Below, piece by piece: positions 8,872 through 16,355 of a stretch of 27,437 nt of DNA. Numbering within the stretch: the first letter of the stretch is position 1; every line of letters begins with the position of its first letter. The position numbers and the translations under genes were made by a program. The stretch spans positions 27,322 to 54,758 of the forward strand of contig DBRH01000071.1 of the NCBI GenBank assembly GCA_002305955.1, written 5' to 3'. Origin of the DNA: Kosmotogaceae bacterium UBA1373. Lineage in GTDB: Bacteria > Thermotogota > Thermotogae > Petrotogales > Kosmotogaceae. A model generated the notes under the pieces. It made no database searches and was not told the origin of the DNA. It was given only the letters and a program-made list of their open reading frames with translations.

Positions 8872-9268
8872 TAACGCTTCTCCTGAGAAAATCGAGAGAT
8901 ACGAATCTCCTTACGAACTCAAAAGAAGCTCTTAAAACTTCGTTTTGAAAGACCGTGCCTGAAAATTTGATGTTTACACCGTCTAAAACCGTTAGATCTA
9001 TATTCACAGTTATCTCTTCGAAGATCTTAGCTGGCGACAGATGCCTGAGAGAAGTCTCGCACACTACACTCACCAGACCATCGACTTCAAATTCGCTGAT
9101 GAGAGAATAGCCACATCCGTGGACTATCTTCAAAAGTCCACTCGTAGAGAGCAGTCCAAGTATTTCGCCATCGTAGTTTTCCGACCAGCGCAACGAAACA
9201 TCATCGGGAGTGAGAGAAAAGGTGTACATCCTTCCCGTGAGAGCTCTCAATTTCTCAAGATCACGCAT
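8864..9268 (-). CDS. Conserved-looking hypothetical protein, 134 aa
   Basis: I do not recognise this protein with confidence. The chosen ATG (9268) overlaps the ftsH stop by eight bases and has GGAG seven bases upstream. The longer frame, starting at 9328, would reach 68 bases into ftsH and begin with a low-complexity ftsH shadow, so I reject it. The 134 residues are mixed alpha/beta with no signal peptide or membrane segment: MRDLEKLRALTGRMYTFSL at the N-terminus, then a run of beta strands (about 24-110), ending in an aromatic/arginine-rich helix (EFVRRFVSLDFLRRS). The two cysteines are not arranged as a metal site. A distant resemblance to YceD/DUF177-type small proteins crossed my mind but is not supported by a CxxC motif. 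The stop overlaps the GTG of the radical SAM gene. Confidence 0.75.
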   Translation of the reverse strand: MRDLEKLRALTGRMYTFSLTPDDVSLRWSENYDGEILGLLSTSGLLKIVHGCGYSLISEFEVDGLVSVVCETSLRHLSPAKIFEEITVNIDLTVLDGVNIKFSGTVFQNEVLRASFEFVRRFVSLDFLRRSVSA

Positions 9269-11186
9269 TTCCCAGCTCCGGCTTTCCCATGATTTTTCCA
9301 CCTTCGGTTCTTGGACCGGGGGCGACATTTACATTTGCCTCTTCAAAATCGTCTTTGTAGAAGTTGCCGCGGTCGAGGCCGAGAATTTCGGCCAGTTCTT
9401 TTCCCGAAATAGTCTCTTTCTGAAGAAGGAACTCGGCCGCTTCATCGAGTTTTTTCCTCTGATCAGAAAGTACCCTCTTGGCCTTTTCGTAACTGGTGAG
9501 GACTATCTTCTTCACTTCGGAATCGATTTCGCTCGCTATCTCCTCGGAGTAGTTCTTCATCCTTGTCAGTTCTCTGCCGAGGAATACCTCTTCTTCTTCC
9601 TTGCCCCAGGCTATCGGTCCCAGTCTCTCGCTCATGCCGAACTGCGTCACCATGCTCCTGGCCATGGCGCTTGCCCTTTCGAGATCGCTGGAAGCTCCTG
9701 TGGTTATTTCACCGAAGACCAGGTCTTCGGCGGCCCTTCCACCGAGAGCCTGGGCCATGTTGTCCAGAAGCTCAGATTTGGTTATCAGGTAGCGATCCTC
9801 TAGCGGAAGACTCTCGGTGAAGCCCAATGTCGAAGTGCCGCGTGGTATGATCGTTACTTTGTGAACGGGGAAGGCGTTCGGCAAAACAAGGCCTACCACC
9901 GCGTGTCCCAGTTCATGGTAGGCGAGGATTTTCTTCTCCTTATCGCTGATTATCCTGGATTTTTTCGCCGGGCCGGCCAGGACTCTGTCGATAGCCTCTT
10001 CCAGCTCGAACATGCCGATCATCTTTTTCTTCTTTCTGGCAGAGAGAATGGCCGCTTCGTTTATCAGGTTTTCCAGATCGGCACCAACGAAGCCGGGGGT
10101 TCTTCTTGCCAGAAGCTGCACATCTACATCGGGGTCGATCGGTTTACCGCGCATGTGTATCTTCAGAATAGCCGCTCTGCCATTGAGATCTGGTGGATCG
10201 ACGGAGATTTTTTTATCGAATCTTCCCGGTCTTAAAAGAGCTTTATCGAGGATATCCGGTCTGTTCGTAGCGGCGATCACTATTACTCCGGTCTTGGCGT
10301 CGAAGCCGTCCATTTCTACCAGTATCTGGTTGAGAGTCTGTTCACGTTCATCGTGACCGCCTCCCAGGCCGGCCCCCCTGTGCCTGCCCACGGCATCGAT
10401 TTCGTCTATAAAAACGATGGCCGGAGCAGATACCTTTGCCTGCGCGAAGAGATCCCTGACTCTGGCTGCACCGACACCGACGAAAAGCTCTACGAAATCC
10501 GAGCCGCTTATGAAGAAGAAAGGAACCCCGGCTTCTCCGGCGACCGATCTTGCCAGAAGAGTCTTTCCCGTTCCGGGAGGTCCGACCAGAAGGATTCCTT
10601 TGGGCATTCTGGCACCCGTGTCCGTAAATATACCGGGATCTTTCAGGAAGCTAACCACATCGGCCAGTTCCTGCTGAGCTTCGTCAACACCGGCAACATC
10701 CTTGAAGGTCACCCTCTTATCGCTGCTAGTGTACTTCTTGGCCGGGCTCTTTGTGAAAGTGAAGGCCTGAGAGTTTCTCCCAGAAAGCGACCTCATGGCG
10801 AAGAACCATATGAAGACTATTATTGCCAGAGGGATTATAGTTCCCAGAAGATTCACCCAGAAGAGCGAATCGCCTCCCCTTTCGAAAGTTATGTTCACAC
10901 CCCTTCCGGCGAGCTGATCTATCTGATCCTGGAAGGTTTGAGTGATCAATGTTTGAGAGGGGAAGTAGGTTTCGAGAGAACGTCTGGGGTTGTCCCCTGT
11001 AACGTACACAACTTTTCCATTGTCATAGATAACTATATCTATTATGTTATTGAAATCATCCAGAAACTTGGTATAGGGGACTTCAACGCTGGTCTCTGAC
11101 GGGTACAGACCCCGAAGAGCAACAAGCAAGAATATGCCCAAAACAACATAAAAAAGGATCATCCCGAGCCTGGGCCTTTGTTCCAC
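9261..11186 (-). CDS. ftsH: ATP-dependent zinc metalloprotease FtsH
   Basis: 641 residues from the GTG at 11186. Two membrane helices (about 9-28 and 110-131) flank a periplasmic loop. The AAA+ module has Walker A GPPGTGKT (202-209), Walker B FIDE (259-262) and the second region of homology ATNRPDILDKALLRPGRF (306-323). The peptidase zinc motif is HELGH (424-428), with D501 as the likely third ligand. Most FtsH proteins have HEAGH, so Leu at 426 is a variant. The enzyme is a membrane hexamer that degrades unstable and misassembled proteins. A longer reading from TTG at 11204 would translate the ribosome-binding site itself; AGGAGG inside the last codons of tilS lies seven bases before the GTG, which decides the start. 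The tilS-ftsH pairing is common in bacteria. Confidence 0.97.
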   Translation of the reverse strand: MEQRPRLGMILFYVVLGIFLLVALRGLYPSETSVEVPYTKFLDDFNNIIDIVIYDNGKVVYVTGDNPRRSLETYFPSQTLITQTFQDQIDQLAGRGVNITFERGGDSLFWVNLLGTIIPLAIIVFIWFFAMRSLSGRNSQAFTFTKSPAKKYTSSDKRVTFKDVAGVDEAQQELADVVSFLKDPGIFTDTGARMPKGILLVGPPGTGKTLLARSVAGEAGVPFFFISGSDFVELFVGVGAARVRDLFAQAKVSAPAIVFIDEIDAVGRHRGAGLGGGHDEREQTLNQILVEMDGFDAKTGVIVIAATNRPDILDKALLRPGRFDKKISVDPPDLNGRAAILKIHMRGKPIDPDVDVQLLARRTPGFVGADLENLINEAAILSARKKKKMIGMFELEEAIDRVLAGPAKKSRIISDKEKKILAYHELGHAVVGLVLPNAFPVHKVTIIPRGTSTLGFTESLPLEDRYLITKSELLDNMAQALGGRAAEDLVFGEITTGASSDLERASAMARSMVTQFGMSERLGPIAWGKEEEEVFLGRELTRMKNYSEEIASEIDSEVKKIVLTSYEKAKRVLSDQRKKLDEAAEFLLQKETISGKELAEILGLDRGNFYKDDFEEANVNVAPGPRTEGGKIMGKPELGNA

Positions 11187-11190
11187 TGAA

Positions 11191-12570
11191 TTACCTCCTT
11201 TCAAGGCTAAAAACTGCTAATTCGGTATATGAAGGGTCTGCTCTGCAAAGTTCACTGGTAACAACACCGGGAACCCAGAGAATCTCGCCTTTTGCATTTT
11301 CCAAAACCATCAATTTGCTCCAAAAACCCTTCATACCTTTCTCCGCGACTATTCGTTCAACTCTCCTGGTACGGCTCATCCCGAAAGGAACGATAGAATC
11401 TTTTTTATCGACCGGCCTTAGTTTCAATGGAAGGGCCATTCTTCCGATACCGCACACGCTTAAAAACCGCCCATCCAGCCTGTCAAAAGGCTTTCCCCCT
11501 TCTCTGATTCTCAACCTCCAGACTCCATGAGAGAATTCAAAGGGCAAAGAAAACACCTCTACCGCCTCAAGAGTTTTAAAAACCAGACCCTTCTTGTAAA
11601 AGAACACGTAATCTCCCAGCCTGGAGCTTTTGAGGTCTTCTCTGAATTCGACAGTCCAGCCGTTTCTATCGCTCATAAGAAGATCGTAAAAGGCCTCGAC
11701 CCTCTCTCTAGAAGGCGGATAACCGTCTGAGCTCATCCTCGAGACGATCTCTCTCACAGTCTCAAAGAGCAATGCTCTGTAAACACCTTTCAAAATTACA
11801 CTCTCAACGAAGAGGATTCCGTCTATCGCTTTGAACGACGACAGTGCCTCTTTAACATCTCTTTCGACTATCGAGTAGCCGTCGTAAAGATTTTCAAAAA
11901 AACGCCACATCGCTTCGTTGAAAGACGGGTTAAGCCTCTTGAACTCCGGCACTATCTTGAGACGTACAGAGTTTCTGTCAAAGCTGGTATCCAGATTTGT
12001 CTCGTCTTCCATAAATGTAACCATGTTAATTGTAACATAATCCATAATACGTTGCATATCACAGAACAGTAATGGTCTTACTATATCACCATTCGACGGT
12101 CTTAGACCAACCACTCCCTTCAATCCTGTTCCCCGTGCCATACGAAGCAACATGGTTTCGGTCAGGTCGTCGCGGTTGTGAGCCACGGCTATTACATCGC
12201 ACAATTGTGCGTTTTTGACTTCTCTCAGGAAATCGTATCTTACTTTTCTTGCAGCTTCTTCGACCGATAGACCGGGGACTTTCGACATGTAATCCTTCAC
12301 GTCTCTTCTCTCGTGAAAAAAAGCGATCCCCTTTTCGATACAAATTCGCTTTATCATCTCGGCTTCTTCCGACGGTCCTCTTTCGCGAAGACCGTGATCC
12401 AGGTTGGCTGCGACAAGTTCGATCGAAAGGAGAGGACTCAGGTTCCACAGTATGTTTAAAAGTGCCATTGAATCTTTCCCGCCGGAAACAGCTACGAGAA
12501 CTCTCTGACCGGGCTTTAACAGGTTCCATCGTCCGATAAAACCAAGTGTCTCTTCTTCAAGCACATGCAT
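11191..12570 (-). CDS. tilS: tRNA(Ile)-lysidine synthase TilS
   Basis: 459 residues. The PP-loop ATP-pyrophosphatase motif is SGGKDS (29-34), followed by NLDHGLRERG and the VAHNRDDLTETMLLR segment typical of TilS. The C-terminal third is divergent, as in other TilS proteins, and binds tRNA. The enzyme attaches lysine to C34 of tRNA-Ile(CAU), converting its decoding from AUG to AUA. I use the ATG at 12570, but its spacing from AAAGG is short; a GTG two codons later fits that site better, so the first residues are uncertain. The 3' end encodes ERR-stop as GAA AGG AGG TAA, which doubles as the ftsH ribosome-binding site. It lies just downstream of tRNA-Thr and a hairpin lacking a good T-tract, so readthrough from the tRNA promoter may feed it. 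Confidence 0.95.
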   Translation of the reverse strand: MHVLEEETLGFIGRWNLLKPGQRVLVAVSGGKDSMALLNILWNLSPLLSIELVAANLDHGLRERGPSEEAEMIKRICIEKGIAFFHERRDVKDYMSKVPGLSVEEAARKVRYDFLREVKNAQLCDVIAVAHNRDDLTETMLLRMARGTGLKGVVGLRPSNGDIVRPLLFCDMQRIMDYVTINMVTFMEDETNLDTSFDRNSVRLKIVPEFKRLNPSFNEAMWRFFENLYDGYSIVERDVKEALSSFKAIDGILFVESVILKGVYRALLFETVREIVSRMSSDGYPPSRERVEAFYDLLMSDRNGWTVEFREDLKSSRLGDYVFFYKKGLVFKTLEAVEVFSLPFEFSHGVWRLRIREGGKPFDRLDGRFLSVCGIGRMALPLKLRPVDKKDSIVPFGMSRTRRVERIVAEKGMKGFWSKLMVLENAKGEILWVPGVVTSELCRADPSYTELAVFSLERR

Positions 12571-12593
12571 CCTTTACACCACCATCTATAACA

Positions 12594-12614
12594 ATGCGCC
12601 CATTAAGGGCGCAT
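12594..12614 (-). terminator. Hairpin between tRNA-Thr and tilS, weak terminator candidate
   Basis: Perfect 8-bp inverted repeat ATGCGCCC / GGGCGCAT with a 5-nt loop, starting two bases after the encoded CCA end of the tRNA (minus strand). The sequence after it is TGTTATAG rather than a T run, so it is a poor intrinsic terminator. It could instead mark the 3' processing site or attenuate transcription into tilS. Confidence 0.5.
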
Positions 12615-12615
12615 C

Positions 12616-12691
12616 TGGAGCCAACGAAGGGAATTGAACCCCCAACCTGCTCATTACGAATGAGCCGCTCTGCCGATTGAGCTACGTTGGC
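12616..12691 (-). tRNA. tRNA-Thr (anticodon CGT)
   Basis: A 76-nt cloverleaf on the minus strand with encoded CCA. The acceptor stem GCCAACG pairs perfectly with CGTTGGC, the D stem GCTC with GAGC, and the anticodon stem GCTCA with TGAGC. The anticodon loop is TTCGTAA, so the anticodon is CGT (plus-strand 12656-12658), reading ACG threonine codons. The T arm GGGGG-TTCAATT-CCCTT closes with two G-U pairs. The discriminator base is T. It lies between rny and tilS with its own promoter just upstream. Confidence 0.97.
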
Positions 12692-12702
12692 ACCTGGAAT
12701 CA

Positions 12703-12731
12703 ATTTTATATCACCCGACAGTCTATGTCAA
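12703..12731 (-). promoter_or_regulatory. Sigma-70-type promoter for tRNA-Thr
   Basis: On the minus strand a perfect -35 TTGACA (12731-12726), a 17-base spacer and a -10 TAAAAT (12708-12703). The predicted start falls near 12696, about five bases before the mature tRNA 5' end at 12691. The -35 begins only five bases past the rny stop codon. It is the closest match to the consensus promoter that I see in the window. Confidence 0.8.
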
Positions 12732-12736
12732 CGAGT

Positions 12737-14275
12737 TCACGATGCGTAGGAAACGCTCCTGCGTTCCCTGATAACAGTTACCTTTATGACTCCCGGGTAT
12801 TCCAGTTCTTCCTCGATCTTTTTGGCTATGTCCATCGCAAGCTTTTCGGCCAGTATGTCGTCGACCTTCTCCGGCTCGACGATGACCCGTATCTCCCTGC
12901 CAGCCTGTATGGCGTAAGCCTTTTCGATATGTTTGAAGCTCGTGGCTATATTTTCCAGACTTTCCAGTCTCTTTATGTACATATCAAGCGATTCTCTCCT
13001 GGCACCGGGTCTGGATGCGGAAACGGCATCAGCCGCCGCCACTAGAACGGCCTCGGGTGTCATGGCTTCGGTCTCACCGTGGTGGTACTGAATCATGTTC
13101 ACCACCTGGGTCTTCTCTCCGAATCTCTTGGCTATCTCTCCTCCGATGATCGAGTGCGATCCTTCAATTTCATGATCTACGGCCTTTCCTATATCGTGGA
13201 GTATGGCTCCGCGCTTGACCTTGTCAACGTTGAGCCCCAGCTCTGAAGCCATGAGGGCGGCCAAATGTGCGACCTCTATGGAGTGTTGCAGGACGTTCTG
13301 ACCGTAACTGGTTCTGAACTTCAGCCGTCCGAGAAGCTTGACCAGTTCGGGATGCATGGAAGGTATCCCGACCTTCATAAGCGCTTCCTGGCCGGCTTCC
13401 TTTATTTCGTTGTAGATTTCCTTCTTCGATTTTTCGTACATCTCTTCGATGCGGGCCGGATGAATTCTGCCGTCTTCAACCAGTTTATCCAGGGTCATTT
13501 TCGCTATGGCCCTCCTTAGGGGATTGAAGCATGAGACAACAACCACTTCGGGCGTGTCGTCGATCACCAGGTCCGATCCGGTGAGTTTCTCGAAGGCCCT
13601 TATGTTTCTTCCCTCTCTACCTATTATCCTTCCCTTCATCTCGTCGGACGGCAGGCTCACAGTGCTTACGGTCACATCACCGGTGTAATCGGCCGCATAC
13701 CTCTGTATAGAATTAACGATGACCCATTTTGCGTAACGACTTCCCTCTTCGTCGTATTGGTCCTTAAGCTGCTTAAGCTTCTGTGCCAGATCGTGCTCGT
13801 AGATCTCCTCGGCCCTCTTGAGGACAATATCCCTGGCCTCTTCCATGGTGAGTTCGGAAAGGTGGAATAGCTTCTTTTCAGCCTCTTCTTTCATGGTCTC
13901 CACCGCTATTCTTTCGTTCTCCACCTGTTGTCTCGCCTTTTCGATAGTCTCTTCTTTCTTATCGATGTTGTCCTCTCTTCTCGAGATCCTTTCTTCCCAT
14001 TGTTTGAGTTCTTCTCTGTCTCTCTTGAACTCTTTTTCTTGCTCTTCCCTCAGTTTATGTAATTCTTCTCTGCCCTCGATCAAGGCTTTCTTTTTCAGGT
14101 GTTCGGCCTCTTCGTTCGCCCTTTTTAGTATCGATTCCGAATCCTGCTTGGCCGCTTTAAGCTGGCTTTGCAAATCATCTTTTACTTTTTTGACGGCCCG
14201 AGGAATCAATATATAATAAGCCAGGGCAAATCCGGCTGCCAGACCGACCATTATTCCAACTATTACTAAAATCAT
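12737..14275 (-). CDS. rny: Ribonuclease Y
   Basis: 512 residues with the standard RNase Y order: an N-terminal membrane anchor (about 2-24), a long charged coiled coil (about 30-180), a KH domain with GRIIGREGRN (215-224), and an HD domain with H331 and the HD pair H360-D361 (ILHDIGKA). RNase Y is a membrane-tethered endoribonuclease that starts mRNA decay in bacteria lacking RNase E. The ATG at 14275 is the only start possible downstream of an in-frame TAA, yet it has only a distant, weak purine match upstream. A strong AAGGAGG sits 47 bases further upstream, directly after the recX stop codon (see findings). It follows recX by 54 bases at the end of the DUF4416-rimO-pgsA-thpR-recA-recX series; recA-near-rny is a frequent bacterial neighbourhood. 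Confidence 0.96.
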   Translation of the reverse strand: MILVIVGIMVGLAAGFALAYYILIPRAVKKVKDDLQSQLKAAKQDSESILKRANEEAEHLKKKALIEGREELHKLREEQEKEFKRDREELKQWEERISRREDNIDKKEETIEKARQQVENERIAVETMKEEAEKKLFHLSELTMEEARDIVLKRAEEIYEHDLAQKLKQLKDQYDEEGSRYAKWVIVNSIQRYAADYTGDVTVSTVSLPSDEMKGRIIGREGRNIRAFEKLTGSDLVIDDTPEVVVVSCFNPLRRAIAKMTLDKLVEDGRIHPARIEEMYEKSKKEIYNEIKEAGQEALMKVGIPSMHPELVKLLGRLKFRTSYGQNVLQHSIEVAHLAALMASELGLNVDKVKRGAILHDIGKAVDHEIEGSHSIIGGEIAKRFGEKTQVVNMIQYHHGETEAMTPEAVLVAAADAVSASRPGARRESLDMYIKRLESLENIATSFKHIEKAYAIQAGREIRVIVEPEKVDDILAEKLAMDIAKKIEEELEYPGVIKVTVIRERRSVSYAS

Positions 14276-14329
14276 CCACGCGTCGCTGGCCCTTTGCTGT
14301 AATTACTCGAGGATACCAGCTCCCTCCTT
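14272..14329 (-). promoter_or_regulatory. Unusual rny translation-initiation region with possible CTG mini-ORF
   Basis: A strong AAGGAGG (14329-14323) begins directly after the recX stop but has no ATG, GTG or TTG at a workable distance. A CTG at 14319 opens a 15-codon frame whose TGA (14274-14272) overlaps the rny ATG as ATGA. This would be a coupled leader peptide, but CTG starts are rare and the spacing (3-4 bases) is short. Confidence 0.3.
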
Positions 14330-14758
14330 TCACAATATCTCTCTCAATACTTCGTCGATGCTCCCGATCGAGAAACCTTTTCTGAAGAGTTTTCTCTTTA
14401 GTTTCTCAGCATCCTCTGCCCTCGCGTTTCCAATGGCTCTCTTGATTATCTCCTTCAGGTCGCATTCTTTCATTTCTCTGTTCATGGCCGCCTCTATCGT
14501 TTCCTCGGCCACACCCAGCTCTAAAAGTTCCATCTTAAGTCTGAACGGACCTTTGTAGTGCACGTTGAGACCATCGCTTATATAAATGCCCGCAAATCGC
14601 TCATCGTTTATCAGACCCTGCTCCTCGAGTTTCTTTATGGTTTCGGCGATTTCATCCTGCTCATATTGTCTTCGAGAGAGATATTCCTGAACTTCTCTGG
14701 CCGATCTAAGCCTGAATTTCAGGTATCTCAACGCATCGCCGACCGGATCGGACTTCAT
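14330..14758 (-). CDS. recX: Recombination regulator RecX
   Basis: 142 residues composed of tandem three-helix RecX repeats. Visible matches are ALRYLKFRLRSAREVQEYL (about 9-27) and IKKLEEQGLINDERFAGIYI (about 39-58), followed by LKMELLELGV and a C-terminal KLKRKLFRKGFS repeat. Small RecX proteins bind along or cap the RecA filament and usually limit strand exchange. The ATG overlaps the recA stop codon as ATGA, with AGGAAAAGGA inside the last recA codons as the ribosome-binding site. Such coupling ties the amount of RecX to RecA translation. Length is normal for short RecX proteins. Confidence 0.92.
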   Translation of the reverse strand: MKSDPVGDALRYLKFRLRSAREVQEYLSRRQYEQDEIAETIKKLEEQGLINDERFAGIYISDGLNVHYKGPFRLKMELLELGVAEETIEAAMNREMKECDLKEIIKRAIGNARAEDAEKLKRKLFRKGFSIGSIDEVLREIL

Positions 14759-15798
14759 TCTTCTTCCTTTTCCTCTTTTTGCCTTTCCAGCAGGGGCAGA
14801 TTGTTTGTGGTCCTGAGTCTGTTCTCGATTTCGAACATAACTTCGGGGTTGTTTTTAAGATACTCCACTCCGTTGGCCTTCCCCTGTCCGATGCTGACTT
14901 CCGCGTTATCGGGGGTTATGTAGTTGTACCAGGCGCCTTTTCTCTCTATTATGTTTGCGTCGGCGGCCAGGTTGAACAGCTCGTTGGCATGCTCAATACC
15001 CTGTCCGTAGATGATATCGACTTTGGCTTCTCTGAACGGTGGGGCCACTTTATTCTTCACGACCTTGATGGTTGTTTCATTTCCAAGTACGTTGGTTCCT
15101 TCTCTTATAGCGCTTCCCTTTCTTACCTCTAGTCTTACCGAAGAGTAGAACTTCAGTGCTACTCCTCCGGTTGTGGTTTCAGGATTTCCGTAAACGACAC
15201 CGATCTTCATTCTTGTCTGGTTGATGAAGACAACTATGCATTTGGATCTGTTCACATTGCCGGAGATCTTTCTCAGAGCCTGCGACATAAGTCTGGCCTG
15301 GAGGCCGACCTGCAGTTCGCCCATGGCTCCTTCTATCTCGGTACGCGGTACGAGGGCCGCCACGGAGTCAACCACTATAAGATCTACGGCGTTGGATCTG
15401 ATGAGTCCATCTACTATATCGAGTGCCTGCTCACCGTAATCGGGCTGTGAAACCAGAAGATTATCGACATCAACTCCCAGATTCTTTGCGTAATTGATAT
15501 CGAGCGCATGTTCGGCATCTATGAAAGCCGCTATGCCGCCGCGCTTCTGTACCTCGGCAATCGCATGAAGTGCGATCGTTGTCTTGCCGCTGGATTCGGC
15601 ACCGTAAATTTCGACGACTCTCCCCCTCGGGTAACCACCGACGGTGAGGGCGATATCCAGAGCCAGCGAACCGGTGGAGATGACTTCGATGTTCTGATCC
15701 TCTCTTTCACCCATCAACATAACCGAACCTTTTCCGAACTGCTTTTCGATGTCCTTTATTGCTCTTTCAAGTGCGTTCTTCTTATCCTTCGAAATCAT
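14755..15798 (-). CDS. recA: Recombinase RecA
   Basis: 347 residues, the usual size. Walker A is GAESSGKTT (66-74) and Walker B is LIVVDSVAAL (about 139-148). The L1/L2 DNA-binding loops, including EGAMGELQVGLQARLMSQALRK in the middle, and a highly acidic C-terminal tail (KEEKEEE) are present. RecA forms ATP-dependent filaments on single-stranded DNA for homologous recombination and SOS signalling. The ATG lies 17 bases inside the end of thpR, with AAGGAGG in the thpR Glu-Gly-Gly codons as ribosome-binding site about 11 bases upstream. I see no separate promoter or LexA-like box directly in front, so transcription probably comes from the operon promoter near 19100. Confidence 0.98.
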   Translation of the reverse strand: MISKDKKNALERAIKDIEKQFGKGSVMLMGEREDQNIEVISTGSLALDIALTVGGYPRGRVVEIYGAESSGKTTIALHAIAEVQKRGGIAAFIDAEHALDINYAKNLGVDVDNLLVSQPDYGEQALDIVDGLIRSNAVDLIVVDSVAALVPRTEIEGAMGELQVGLQARLMSQALRKISGNVNRSKCIVVFINQTRMKIGVVYGNPETTTGGVALKFYSSVRLEVRKGSAIREGTNVLGNETTIKVVKNKVAPPFREAKVDIIYGQGIEHANELFNLAADANIIERKGAWYNYITPDNAEVSIGQGKANGVEYLKNNPEVMFEIENRLRTTNNLPLLERQKEEKEEE

Positions 15799-16354
15799 GC
15801 TTAATCAGTCCTCCTTCAAAACTGCACGTGAAGACTTCCCTGTACTTCGCTCCCTCTCTGGAGAGAATAGACTCGAACACGCTCACTTCGTTGACCTGAA
15901 ATACTATCTTCTCTGTTTCGATGGTTTCGAGAAACTTACGCCAAAGGGGCGGGCTGAACTTCATCCTCCCTACCGTAAGATGAGGCCTGAAATTGTCCTC
16001 GACGGGAAAATTCATCGATTCCAGGACAGATCGGACTTCTCTGTAGAGGTTTGAAAGTGTCTGATTCCTTTCTATACCGATCCATACAACTTTAGGCAGT
16101 TCTTTATGCTTGAAGTAACCGAGCTTTCCGGTCTCGAGAGTGAAAGCGGGAAAGCCCCGAAGCCTTTTGGAAAGCATCGTAGCCAGTAGCTCCAGCCTTT
16201 GAACCTCCACGTTGTCCAGGAATGAGATAGTGACGTGCGAGTTGCCCCCCGGCACCCACGAGGCTCTGAAGCCCATTCTCTTGAGTTTTTCGACCACCGA
16301 TTCAACCATCGTCTGAACCTGCTGCCCTGTGTCTATAGCGATGAATGAGCGCAA
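15782..16354 (-). CDS. thpR: RNA 2',3'-cyclic phosphodiesterase (ThpR/LigT, 2H family)
   Basis: 190 residues from a TTG start at 16354, giving an N-terminus MRSFIAIDTG that matches the family's usual R-x-FIA(I/L) opening. The two catalytic HxT motifs are HVT (40-42) and HLT (124-126, in RPHLTVG). The family hydrolyses 2',3'-cyclic phosphates on RNA ends, and some members ligate tRNA halves in vitro. An open frame extends upstream to 16429, but it covers the pgsA 3' end and gives a poor N-terminus. AAGGAGG eight bases before the TTG, inside the last pgsA codons, decides the start. One base separates it from the pgsA stop, and its 3' end overlaps recA by 17 bases. Confidence 0.93.
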   Translation of the reverse strand: MRSFIAIDTGQQVQTMVESVVEKLKRMGFRASWVPGGNSHVTISFLDNVEVQRLELLATMLSKRLRGFPAFTLETGKLGYFKHKELPKVVWIGIERNQTLSNLYREVRSVLESMNFPVEDNFRPHLTVGRMKFSPPLWRKFLETIETEKIVFQVNEVSVFESILSREGAKYREVFTCSFEGGLIKHDFEG

Positions 16355-16355
16355 C

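Noticed and set aside
10353..11099. 248-codon open frame on the plus strand
   Set aside because: Antisense to ftsH; the ftsH frame carries all the expected motifs.
11187..11204. Upstream TTG start for FtsH (six extra residues)
   Set aside because: It would translate the ribosome-binding site itself. GTG at 11186 has ideal spacing from AGGAGG.
12594..12614. Inverted repeat beside tRNA-Thr as an integration (att) site
   Set aside because: No integrase, no duplicated tRNA 3' end and no mobile genes are present on either side; the repeat reads as an RNA hairpin.
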